In this document: positions 1-7,517 of the stretch, one piece after another
Numbering within the stretch: position 1 is the stretch's first letter
Layout of the letters: each line of letters begins with the position of its first letter
Source: Nigerium sp.
GTDB lineage: Bacteria > Actinomycetota > Actinomycetes > Propionibacteriales > Propionibacteriaceae
Reading direction: 5' to 3'
Length of the DNA stretch: 64,000 bases
Assembly: GCA_016711325.1 (NCBI GenBank)
Contig: JADJTH010000008.1
Span: 124,001 to 188,000, forward strand
Made by a program: the position numbers and the translations under genes
Notes under the pieces: model-generated
What the model was told of the DNA's origin: nothing
What the model saw: only the letters and a program-made list of their open reading frames with translations
The model's database searches: none

Positions 1-254
1 ATGTCGATCTGACCGCCGAGGTCGTCACGACCGCGGACGGCCACCGGCTCACCGACGAGGTTGTGGCGGACCTGGTCGAGCAGGCCCGTACGGCTGGACG
101 CCCGTCGCTCACCGCGCCGGGCGAACGCTCGCCTCAGGTGACGCTGCGACTGCCGGCCGGCCTGCTCGAGCGGCTGGACGCCGAAGCGCGCCGCCGCGGC
201 GTCCGGCGTTCGGTCGTGATACGCGACATGCTGGCCGAGCACCTCGCCGGTTAA
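1..254 (+). CDS. CopG/ribbon-helix-helix-like antitoxin, 5'-partial
   Basis: The open frame (codons in register with position 3) is already open at the left edge and ends with TAA at 252-254, so the true start lies outside the window. The visible 83 residues have an N-terminal part (VDLTAEVVTTADGHRLTDE) and a C-terminal ribbon-helix-helix-like segment (VTLRLPAGLLERLDAEARRR followed by GVRRSVVIRDMLAEHL). Such proteins usually bind DNA as dimers and act as antitoxins or plasmid regulators. No toxin partner is visible in the window. A GTG at 63 could serve as an internal start but would remove the conserved N-terminal segment. Confidence 0.6.
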   Translation, partial: VDLTAEVVTTADGHRLTDEVVADLVEQARTAGRPSLTAPGERSPQVTLRLPAGLLERLDAEARRRGVRRSVVIRDMLAEHLAG

Positions 255-532
255 CCTCTGTCGATCTGGGCTTGGAGGTGGCGGACGTCGCGGAGGCGGT
301 AGACGGAGACCTCGGCGAGGACGCGGTCGTGGCCGCGCTGGTGCCACCGCACGACCTGCTCGCGCGGCAGCCCGTGGCGGTCGACCAGGGTCTGAATGCG
401 GCGTCGGGTGATGGGCTCGCCTGCTTCGGTGAGGAGCCCGACGAACTCGCCGAGGGTGAGTGGGGTGTCGGCGGCTTGGTCGAGGATGACGTGCTGATGG
501 TCCGCCCATGTGGCGGCCACAACGCTCAACAC
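251..532 (-). CDS. small hypothetical protein, probably a C-terminal fragment
   Basis: This minus-strand frame gives up to 93 residues and overlaps the antitoxin stop by 4 bases. A coherent stretch (TPLTLGEFVGLLTEAGEPIT, then RRRIQTLVDRHGLPREQVVRW) looks like a helix-turn-helix or replication-accessory segment, but I do not recognise the family. Its only starts are weak TTG/GTG codons around 520-532, exactly where an unrelated integrase tail begins on the other strand. That makes a gene truncated by a rearrangement more likely than a complete gene. Confidence 0.35.
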   Translation of the reverse strand: MLSVVAATWADHQHVILDQAADTPLTLGEFVGLLTEAGEPITRRRIQTLVDRHGLPREQVVRWHQRGHDRVLAEVSVYRLRDVRHLQAQIDRG

Positions 533-632
533 CTACGGGCACATGTTCCCGGACAAGACGAGTCCGCACGAGCTGCGGTTGCGGTGGGGTTCGCGGCTCG
601 TGCGGACTCGTTGCGGACTCAGGACGGCATAG
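516..632 (+). pseudogene. tyrosine recombinase (integrase) C-terminal remnant
   Basis: In the frame of position 522 the sequence reads AATTLNTYGHMFPDKTSPHE and continues to a TAG at 630-632. The TLNTYGHMFPD block is the signature around the catalytic tyrosine of actinobacterial phage-type integrases. Nothing upstream in this frame resembles the rest of an integrase, and the opposite strand carries a different coding fragment. It is a decayed tail marking a past integration or deletion. It lies directly beyond the glnA stop. Confidence 0.6.
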
Positions 633-656
633 AGGCCGACGGACTACGCGTGACGA

Positions 657-2087
657 TCAGAGGTCGAAGTACATCTCGAACTCGTGCGGGTGCGGGCGCA
701 GCCGGATGGCGTCGATGTCTTCGCGCTTCATCTCGATCCAGGTCTCGATCAGATCCGCGGTGAAGACGTCGCCGGCCAGCAGGTAGTCGTGGTCGACCTC
801 CAAGGCGTCCAGCGCATCGCCCAGGGACGCCGGGACCTGCGCGATCTCGGCGTGCTCCTCGGGCGGAAGCTCGTAGAGATCCTTGTCGATCGGCGCGGGC
901 GGCTCGATCTGGTTCTGGATACCGTCCAGGCCGGCCAGCAGCATCGCCGCGAACGCGAGGTACGGGTTCGCCGACGGGTCGGGGCAGCGGAACTCCATGC
1001 GCTTGGCCTTCGGCGACGGCCCGGTCAGCGGGATCCGGATGCACGCCGAGCGGTTGCGCTGGCTGTAGACCAGGTTGACGGGCGCCTCGAAGCCGGGCAC
1101 CAGGCGGTGGTAGGAGTTCGCGGTCGGGTTGGTGAACGCGAGCAACGACGGGGCATGCTTCAGGATGCCGCCGATGTACCAGCGGGCGAGGTCGGAGAGC
1201 CCGGCGTAGCCGGCTTCGTCGGCGAACAGCGGATCGCCGTCCTTCCAGATCGACTGGTGCACGTGCATGCCCGAGCCGTTGTCGCCGAAGATCGGCTTCG
1301 GCATGAAGGTGGCCGTCTTGCCGGCCTCCCAGGCGGTGTTCTTGATGACGTACTTGTACTTCATCATGTTGTCGGCGGCGGCCAGCAGGGTGTCGAACTT
1401 CGTCGCGATCTCACCCTGGCCGGCGGTGCCGACCTCGTGGTGGGCGCGCTCGATCACCAGGCCGACCGACTGCAGGTGCCGCACCATGTCGTCGCGCAGG
1501 TCGCCGAAGTGATCGACCGGCGCGACCGGGAAGTAGCCACCCTTGTACTTCACCTTGTAGCCACGGTTGGCGCGGCCGTCCAGGTCGCTCTCGTCACCGG
1601 TCGCCCAGGCGCCCGCCTCGGACTCGATGAAGTAGTAGCTCGCGTTCGCCTTGGTCTCGAAGCGCACCGAGTCGAACACGTAGAACTCGCCCTCGGGGCC
1701 CATGAAGCAGGTGTCCCCGATGCCGGTCGACTTGAGGTACTCCTCGGCCTTGCGCGCGATGTTGCGCGGGTCGCGGCTGTAGGCCTCCTTGGTGATCGGG
1801 TCGTGCACGAACCAGTTCATGTTGAGCGTCTTGCTCTTGCGGAACGGATCGACGAACGCCGACGAGATGTCGGGCAGTAGCGCCATGTCGGACTCGTGGA
1901 TCTTCTGGAAGCCGCGGATCGAACTGCCGTCGAACGACAATCCCTCCTCGATCACGTCCGGCGTGAGGTACGCGGACGGGATGGTGAAGTGCTGCATCAC
2001 ACCAGGGAGATCGCAGAAGCGGACGTCGACCGTCTCGATGTCGTTCTCCTCGATGAAGGCGACGAGCTCATCGGCGCTTTGGAACAT
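657..2087 (-). CDS. glnA: glutamine synthetase, type I
   Basis: The product (476 aa) makes glutamine from glutamate, ammonia and ATP in the cytoplasm. It starts MFQSADELVAFIEE, has the beta-grasp N-terminal domain, then the catalytic domain with MGPEGEFYVFD, GSGMHVHQS, NPTANSYHRLVPGFEAP and RMEFRCPDPSANPYLA. Near the C-terminus DKDLYELPP matches the tyrosine adenylylation site of GSI-beta enzymes, so control by GlnE is expected. The open frame runs further upstream, but the ATG at 2087 follows a clear GGAGGA ribosome site and begins the conserved protein. Length is normal for the family. An RDD-family gene is divergent next to it. Confidence 0.96.
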   Translation of the reverse strand: MFQSADELVAFIEENDIETVDVRFCDLPGVMQHFTIPSAYLTPDVIEEGLSFDGSSIRGFQKIHESDMALLPDISSAFVDPFRKSKTLNMNWFVHDPITKEAYSRDPRNIARKAEEYLKSTGIGDTCFMGPEGEFYVFDSVRFETKANASYYFIESEAGAWATGDESDLDGRANRGYKVKYKGGYFPVAPVDHFGDLRDDMVRHLQSVGLVIERAHHEVGTAGQGEIATKFDTLLAAADNMMKYKYVIKNTAWEAGKTATFMPKPIFGDNGSGMHVHQSIWKDGDPLFADEAGYAGLSDLARWYIGGILKHAPSLLAFTNPTANSYHRLVPGFEAPVNLVYSQRNRSACIRIPLTGPSPKAKRMEFRCPDPSANPYLAFAAMLLAGLDGIQNQIEPPAPIDKDLYELPPEEHAEIAQVPASLGDALDALEVDHDYLLAGDVFTADLIETWIEMKREDIDAIRLRPHPHEFEMYFDL

Positions 2088-2110
2088 GGGTCCTCCGTAC
2101 AAGTCGAAAT

Positions 2111-2143
2111 GTGACGTCCTTGAGGCTAGGGGCGTGACGTCAC
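2111..2143. promoter_or_regulatory. repeated GTGACGTC motif upstream of glnA
   Basis: In the 157-base gap between glnA and the divergent RDD gene, GTGACGTC occurs at 2111-2118 and again at 2134-2141. The second copy is extended to the perfect palindrome GTGACGTCAC. The 23-base spacing is close to two DNA turns. The position suggests binding of a nitrogen regulator (GlnR or AmtR type), but the motif does not clearly match the GlnR consensus I know. Confidence 0.35.
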
Positions 2144-2244
2144 CGGGCAGTTGCGTCCGTGTTTCGGCGGTGTTACAGGCCCATGCGCCGTGCAGCCGCG
2201 CCGTGGAGCCGGTGCCCTGCGGCGGGCGGCTAGGGTAGAGGACC

Positions 2245-2661
2245 GTGAACGCAGACGTGTATCCGGGCCAGGCTCTCGGCCTGCCGGCGTCCGGACGGGG
2301 TGCACTGGCGTCCTGGGGCAGCCGCCTGGGCGCGCTCGTCCTCGACTGGGGCGCCAGCATGATCGTGGCGCTCGGAGCGTTCGGCGGCGGCGTCCTCACC
2401 GACAGCGGGTGGCGCGCCTGGATGATCCTCGCGGTGTTCGTCGCCGAGAAGGCACTGCTGACCGCGCTCGCCGGGAGCAGCTTCGGGCAGCTGGTCTCGC
2501 GGATCGGCGTGGTCCGGGTGGACGGTTCGCCGCTCGGCTGGGGCCGGGCGTTGGCTCGGGCGATCCTGGTCGCTCTCGTCGTGCCCGCGATCGTGGTCGG
2601 CGCCGACCGGCGGGGGCTCAACGACCTGCTGCTCGGCACGGTCGTCGTGAATCGGCGCTGA
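2245..2661 (+). CDS. RDD family membrane protein
   Basis: A 138-residue protein with a GTG start. It has the RDD arrangement: a basic entry segment (SWGSRLGALVLDWG), two or three hydrophobic helices, a GQLVSRIGVVRVDG loop and a closing DRRGLNDLLLGTVVV segment, which carries the Arg-Asp-type signature. Function of the family is unknown, though some members affect ion or small-molecule transport. An RDD gene beside glnA is a common actinobacterial arrangement. It stands alone, divergent from glnA. Confidence 0.85.
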   Translation: MNADVYPGQALGLPASGRGALASWGSRLGALVLDWGASMIVALGAFGGGVLTDSGWRAWMILAVFVAEKALLTALAGSSFGQLVSRIGVVRVDGSPLGWGRALARAILVALVVPAIVVGADRRGLNDLLLGTVVVNRR

Positions 2662-2877
2662 CGATCACTGTTCAACTCTGACGTGTCAACTCTGACTTGG
2701 GGAATCACCAGGACGATCACGCTTGGGTAACGAATCCGCACGCAGTGTCGTCGTTCGGTTGGGGCGGCTGGGCATGCCTGTGTACCGTGCCAATCACGAC
2801 ATCCTCCGCGCTCGGGCGCGGGGCTTCAACGGGGCCGTGCGGATCGGTCCCGCCAGTCACTCTCACTGGAGGATCCT

Positions 2878-4695
2878 TTGAGCAAGCGAAAGTTCATCGT
2901 CGCGGCGGGTATCGTCCTGTCCAGCGCCCTTGCGTTCAGTGCCTGCACGCCGCCCACGCCGGGCGGCGGCGGCGGCGCGAACACGACGCCCACCGCGGTC
3001 AACGTGGCGTGGAACCAGGCATTCTTCAGCCTCAACGACGAGACCGACTACGGAAACGCCACCACCAACGCCAACATCATCTACCTGGCCAACGAGCGTA
3101 TCGCCTACTACGACAAGGATCTGAAGCTCGCTCAGAACCCGTCGTTCGGCAAGTACGAGAAGGTCTCGGACGAGCCGCTGGTCGTGAAGTACACCTTCGC
3201 CGACACCGCGACCTGGTCGGACGGCACCCCGGTCACCGCCGCGGACGCCTTCCTGCTGTGGGCCGCCAAGTCGGGCGTCTACAACACCACCGAGCTCGAG
3301 CAGGACAAGACGGGCGACGTCGGCGAGGTCGATGCCGCCAACGTCTTCTTCAACGGCAGCGACCCGGGCCTCCAGCTCGTCACCGACGTGCCCGTGATCT
3401 CCGAGGACGGCAAGTCGATCACGCTGACGTATTCGAAGCCGTTCGTCGACTGGGAGATCCTCGCCGCCGATCCGGTCGGCGTCCCGGCCCACATCGTCGG
3501 CAAGAAGGCGCTCGGCATCGATGACAACGCCCAGGCGGCCAAGGCGCTCGTCGATGCGTTCGTCAACAAGGACAACGCGGCACTGTCGAAGATCTCGAAC
3601 ACCTTCAACAAGGCGTTCAACTTCAAGTCGATGCCCGAAGACAAGGAACTCCTTGTCGGCAGCGGCCCGTACGCGATCACCGGCCTGGTCGAGGGGCAGT
3701 ACACCGTCCTGGAGCGGAACGCCCACTACAAGGGCTCGCACAAGCCGTCGATCGACAAGGTCACCGTCCGCGTCATCCCCGACGCGCAGGCGTCCGTGAC
3801 CGCTCTCGAGAACACCGAGGTGCTCGTCACCCAGCCGCAGTCGACGGCCGACATCCTGACGCAGCTGGACAACCTGCAGAACGTCCAGGTGCTGACCCAG
3901 ACCGGCGGCACCTACGAGCACGTCGATCTGGTGTTCGCCAACGGCGGCCCGTTCGACCCGGCCAAGTACGGCGGTGACGCCGACAAGGCGCTCAAGGTCC
4001 GCCAGGCGTTCCTGCACACCGTGCCGCGGCAGAAGATCATCGACACGATCATCAAGCCGCTCAACCCCACCGCCGCGATCCGCAACACGTTCACCGCCGT
4101 CCCGGGCTCGCCCCGCTACGAGCCGATGGTCGCGGCCAACGGCATGAACACCACCTTCGCCGGCGGCGACAACATCGACCAGGCCAAGGCCCTGCTCGCC
4201 GAGGCGGGCGTCGAGGCCCCGACCGTGCGCGTGAAGTACGCCTCCGACAACACCCGCCGGCAGCAGCAGTTCCAGCTGATCAAGGAGTCCGCCGAGGCGG
4301 CCGGCTTCAAGATCGAGGATGCCGGCAGCATCAACTGGGGCCAGGAGCTGAGCCAGCCCGACCTCTACGACGCATCGCTGTTCGGGTGGCAGTCCACCTC
4401 GACGGGTGTCAGTGAGGCCGCCGCCAACTACATCACGGGTGGCCAGAACAACTACGGCAGGTACTCCAACGCCGAGGTCGACCGGCTGTTCGCCGAACTG
4501 GCCGTCAGCATCGACCCCGCGCAGCAGAAGCGGCTGCTCGAAGAGGCCGAGCAGCATCTGGTGGCGGACGCCTTCGGCGTCACCATCTACCAGTTCCCCG
4601 AGATCACCGGCATCAGCAGCAAGATCAAGGGCGTGTCCTCGATCGCCCTGTCGCCGAACTTCTTCTGGAACTTCTGGGAGTGGAAGGTGGCCTGA
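2878..4695 (+). CDS. peptide/oligopeptide ABC transporter, lipoprotein substrate-binding protein (family 5)
   Basis: 605 residues. A TTG start at 2878 is supported by the GGAGG at 2868-2872 and by the signal peptide that follows: MSKRKFIVAAG, a hydrophobic core, then an FSAC lipobox with Cys at about residue 22 and a Gly-rich linker. The mature part is a family-5 solute-binding protein (WSDGTPVTAADAFLLW, DKELLVGSGPYAI, ALLAEAGV) of normal length, anchored outside the membrane to catch peptides or similar ligands. It is first in an operon with two permeases and a double ATPase. The hairpin after the stop probably keeps its expression above that of the membrane genes. Confidence 0.93.
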   Translation: MSKRKFIVAAGIVLSSALAFSACTPPTPGGGGGANTTPTAVNVAWNQAFFSLNDETDYGNATTNANIIYLANERIAYYDKDLKLAQNPSFGKYEKVSDEPLVVKYTFADTATWSDGTPVTAADAFLLWAAKSGVYNTTELEQDKTGDVGEVDAANVFFNGSDPGLQLVTDVPVISEDGKSITLTYSKPFVDWEILAADPVGVPAHIVGKKALGIDDNAQAAKALVDAFVNKDNAALSKISNTFNKAFNFKSMPEDKELLVGSGPYAITGLVEGQYTVLERNAHYKGSHKPSIDKVTVRVIPDAQASVTALENTEVLVTQPQSTADILTQLDNLQNVQVLTQTGGTYEHVDLVFANGGPFDPAKYGGDADKALKVRQAFLHTVPRQKIIDTIIKPLNPTAAIRNTFTAVPGSPRYEPMVAANGMNTTFAGGDNIDQAKALLAEAGVEAPTVRVKYASDNTRRQQQFQLIKESAEAAGFKIEDAGSINWGQELSQPDLYDASLFGWQSTSTGVSEAAANYITGGQNNYGRYSNAEVDRLFAELAVSIDPAQQKRLLEEAEQHLVADAFGVTIYQFPEITGISSKIKGVSSIALSPNFFWNFWEWKVA

Positions 4696-4712
4696 GTCTA
4701 GGCTCAGCAGTA

Positions 4713-4770
4713 CAACCCCGCGGTGGGGCGTCAGGATGACCTGGCGCCCCACCGGCGGTTCGCGGGGTTG
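4713..4770 (+). terminator. large intercistronic hairpin (attenuator or mRNA-stabilising stem)
   Basis: CAACCCCGCG at 4713-4722 pairs perfectly with CGCGGGGTTG at 4761-4770. An inner stem GTGGGGCG (4723-4730) pairs with CGCCCCAC, and CAGG/CCTG closes an ATGA loop. An 8-base bulge separates the two stems. There is no U-run, so a full terminator is less likely than partial attenuation or protection of the binding-protein mRNA, as known for other ABC operons. Confidence 0.75.
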
Positions 4771-4828
4771 CGTGCACGGCGTCCGGCCCCCGACACTCTC
4801 ACCCAACACCGACTCTGCGAGGTAGCCC

Positions 4829-6355
4829 ATGGTTCGCTTCATCGCCCGACGGCTTGCGCTGGCACTCGGAACGCTGCTCGTGCTGTCGTTCCTGATGTAC
4901 GGCCTGCTGGAAGCCGCGCTCGACCCGCTGATTGACTTGCGCGAGAATCCGGCCGCCAACCGCGATGAGATGATCGCCAACCGCGTGCGGCTGTTGCGGC
5001 TCGACCTCCCGTGGTACCAACGCTACTTCTCATGGCTGGCCGGCTTCGTGCAGGGCGACTTCGGCCTTGCCTGGCGCACGATGCAGCCGGTGGGAACGCT
5101 CGCCCGGGGCGCGATCGCGACATCCGTCCAGCTGGTGTTCGCGGCGACCGTCATCGCGATCCTGCTCGGCGTCACCATCGGCGTCATCTCGGCTTTGCGT
5201 CAGTACACCGCCTTCGACTACACGATCACCTTCGTGTCGTTCCTGTTGTACTCGCTGCCGATCTTCTGGGTCGCGGTGCTGCTGAAGCAGTTCCTCGCGA
5301 TCGGCATGAACAACTTCCTCAACGAGCCGAGCATCAACTGGCCACTGCTGATCGGCGTGGCCGTCGTCGCCGGCCTGTTCTGGGCCGGCGCGCTCGGCGG
5401 CCGGCGTGACAAGAAGCTCAAGGTGTTCGCGGGCGCCGCCGTCGTGACGTTCGGCGTCCTGGTGGGCACGCTCGTCTCGGGCTGGGTGCTGAACCCGCAG
5501 ATCGGCATCGTCGGCATCGGTCTGTTGTCGGTCGCGCTGGCCTTCGGCATCACCGCGCTGTTCGCGGGGCTCAACAACAAGCGGGCGCTGTACTCGGCGC
5601 TGACCACGGCCGCGGTGGGAACGTTCCTGTGGTGGCCGCTGCAGTTCCTCTTCTACTACGTGGAGATGAGCTGGCTGTGGATGCTCGGCCTGCTGGCGGT
5701 CGCGTTGCTCGTCGCGGCGGGCATCGGCTGGGCGTTCGGCGGGCCCGACCGTGCCGTGTCGATCCGCGGGACGGCGATCGTCGCCCTCCTCACCAGCGTG
5801 CTGATCTTCGCCGACCGCGTCCTGCAGACCTGGATCCCGTACTTCAACGCCCCCGAGATCAGCGGCCGTCCGATCGCGACGATCGGCGCTCACACGCCCG
5901 GCCTGAACGCCGACTTCTGGATGAGCCAGCTCGACCGGTGGACGCACCTGCTGCTGCCCACGATCGCCTTGGTGCTCATCTCGTTCGCGACGTACACGCG
6001 CTACCAGCGCGGCGCGATGCTGGAGGTGCTCAACCAGGACTACATTCGCACCGCTCGCGCCAAGGGCCTGTCCGAGCGCGTCGTGATCGTGCGCCACGCC
6101 CTGCGCAACGCGCTGATGCCGCTGGCATCCATCGTCCCGGTCGATTTCATCACGCTGATCGGCGGAGCGGTCATCACCGAGACCATCTTCAGTTGGGCCG
6201 GCATGGGCCGGTTGTTCATCGATTCCCTCTACGGACAGGAGGCCGATCCGGTGATGTTCTACATCATGCTCACCGGGGCGCTGGCAATGGTGGCGAACCT
6301 GGTGGCCGACTTCCTGTATGCCGTGATCGATCCCAGGATTCGGGTGGACGCATGA
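4829..6355 (+). CDS. peptide ABC transporter permease 1 (DppB type, enlarged)
   Basis: 508 residues starting at ATG 4829 (weak GCGAGG ribosome site). The N-terminal membrane helix (LALALGTLLVLSFLMYGLLE) and the first permease block are typical of DppB. The EAA loop that contacts the ATPase is at about residue 405 (YIRTARAKGLSERVVIVRH). Most DppB proteins have 305-335 residues. Here about 180 extra residues with several hydrophobic segments lie between roughly residues 170 and 350. The stop overlaps the ATG of permease 2 (ATGA at 6352-6355), implying translational coupling. Confidence 0.92.
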   Translation: MVRFIARRLALALGTLLVLSFLMYGLLEAALDPLIDLRENPAANRDEMIANRVRLLRLDLPWYQRYFSWLAGFVQGDFGLAWRTMQPVGTLARGAIATSVQLVFAATVIAILLGVTIGVISALRQYTAFDYTITFVSFLLYSLPIFWVAVLLKQFLAIGMNNFLNEPSINWPLLIGVAVVAGLFWAGALGGRRDKKLKVFAGAAVVTFGVLVGTLVSGWVLNPQIGIVGIGLLSVALAFGITALFAGLNNKRALYSALTTAAVGTFLWWPLQFLFYYVEMSWLWMLGLLAVALLVAAGIGWAFGGPDRAVSIRGTAIVALLTSVLIFADRVLQTWIPYFNAPEISGRPIATIGAHTPGLNADFWMSQLDRWTHLLLPTIALVLISFATYTRYQRGAMLEVLNQDYIRTARAKGLSERVVIVRHALRNALMPLASIVPVDFITLIGGAVITETIFSWAGMGRLFIDSLYGQEADPVMFYIMLTGALAMVANLVADFLYAVIDPRIRVDA

Positions 6356-7517
6356 ACAACGACAACCATTCGGACGCCGACCGCATCGAGGACGCCCTGC
6401 CCGAGAGCGCCCTGCCCAGAGCGCCCTGCCCGAGGACGCCTATGGCCGCGGCGAGGGGGTGGGTGAAGGCCAGGAGGTCGAGGGTCTGTCGCAGGGCCAG
6501 ATCGTCTGGAGCCGGTTCATCCGCCACCGCGGCGCCATCGGCGGCCTGATCACGATCGGCCTGGTCACCTTGTCGTCGATCCTGATGATGGGCATCGGCC
6601 CTCTCGACGGGCTGTGGCGCGACCAGCAGATCCGTTCGGGCGAGGTGCTCAACGGCGGACGCCCCACGCTCACCCTCCCGGGTGTCCACGGCTCCGAGTT
6701 CGCGATCGGCATGCACCCGTTCGGGCAGGACTCCCTCGGCCGCGACTACTTCGCGCAGGTGATGCTGGGCGTCCAGACCTCGCTGTTCGTCGCGCTCGTG
6801 CTGGGCGTCGTCGCGCTGACCATCGGCGTCACCGTGGGCGCGCTGGCCGGCTACTACCGCGGCAAGGTCGACATGGCGCTCATGCGCGTCACCGACCTCG
6901 TGATCACGCTGCCGGTCATCGTGATGGGTGCCGTGCTGGGGTCGTTGGTCGCCAAGCTGCCGCTGCGGCTCAACGCGGGGCCGGAGGTGTCGGCCTGGAT
7001 CCGCGAGAACATGCCGCTGCTGCTGGCGGTCGCGCTCGGCTGCATTCTCTGGACGGGGCTCGCGCGCCTCGTCCGCTCGGAATTCCTGACGCTGCGGGAG
7101 CGCGAGTTCGTCGACTCCGCCCGCGTTGCCGGGGCGTCCGACTTCCGGATCATCGTCAAGCACATGTTGCCCAACAGCGTGGGCGTGATCGTCGTGAACA
7201 CGACCCTGCTGATGTCGGCCGCCGTCACCCTGGAGGCGGCGCTGAGCTTCGTGGGCTTCGGTATCCAGCCTCCGTCCATCTCGCTCGGCCGGCTCATCCA
7301 AGAGAATCAGGGCGCGTTCTCGACCCGCCCGTGGCTGTTCTGGTGGCCCGGCCTGTTCATCATGTTGATCGCCTTGTCGATCAACTTCATCGGCGACGGG
7401 CTACGCGATGCGTTCGACCCGCGCACCAAGAAGATTCCGTCAGCCCGCGCGATGGCGAAGGCCGAGCGTCAGCTGCTGGAGCGCGCCCAGACCGAGAACA
7501 AGGAGGTGTCGTCGTGA
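6352..7517 (+). CDS. peptide ABC transporter permease 2 (DppC type), frame broken near its N-terminus
   Basis: The ATG at 6352 overlaps the stop of permease 1, but its frame is lost within a 15-base repeat encoding ALPES. Units lie at 6394-6408, 6409-6422 and 6423-6437, and the middle one has 14 bases (a G missing after 6417). Restoring it gives a 388-residue DppC. As read, translation could start at GTG 6459 (351 aa) and still include all membrane helices and the EAA loop (REFVDSARVAGASDFRIIVK). The family often has a variable acidic N-tail, so the loss may be tolerated. GTG of the ATPase overlaps the stop. Confidence 0.88.

Noticed and set aside
2088..2741. N-terminal extension of glnA by 218 codons
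   Set aside because: The extension is low complexity, overlaps the RDD gene, and the ATG at 2087 has the ribosome site and the family start.
4713..4770. Classical rho-independent terminator
   Set aside because: No U-run follows, and the permease genes downstream have no separate promoter that I can see.
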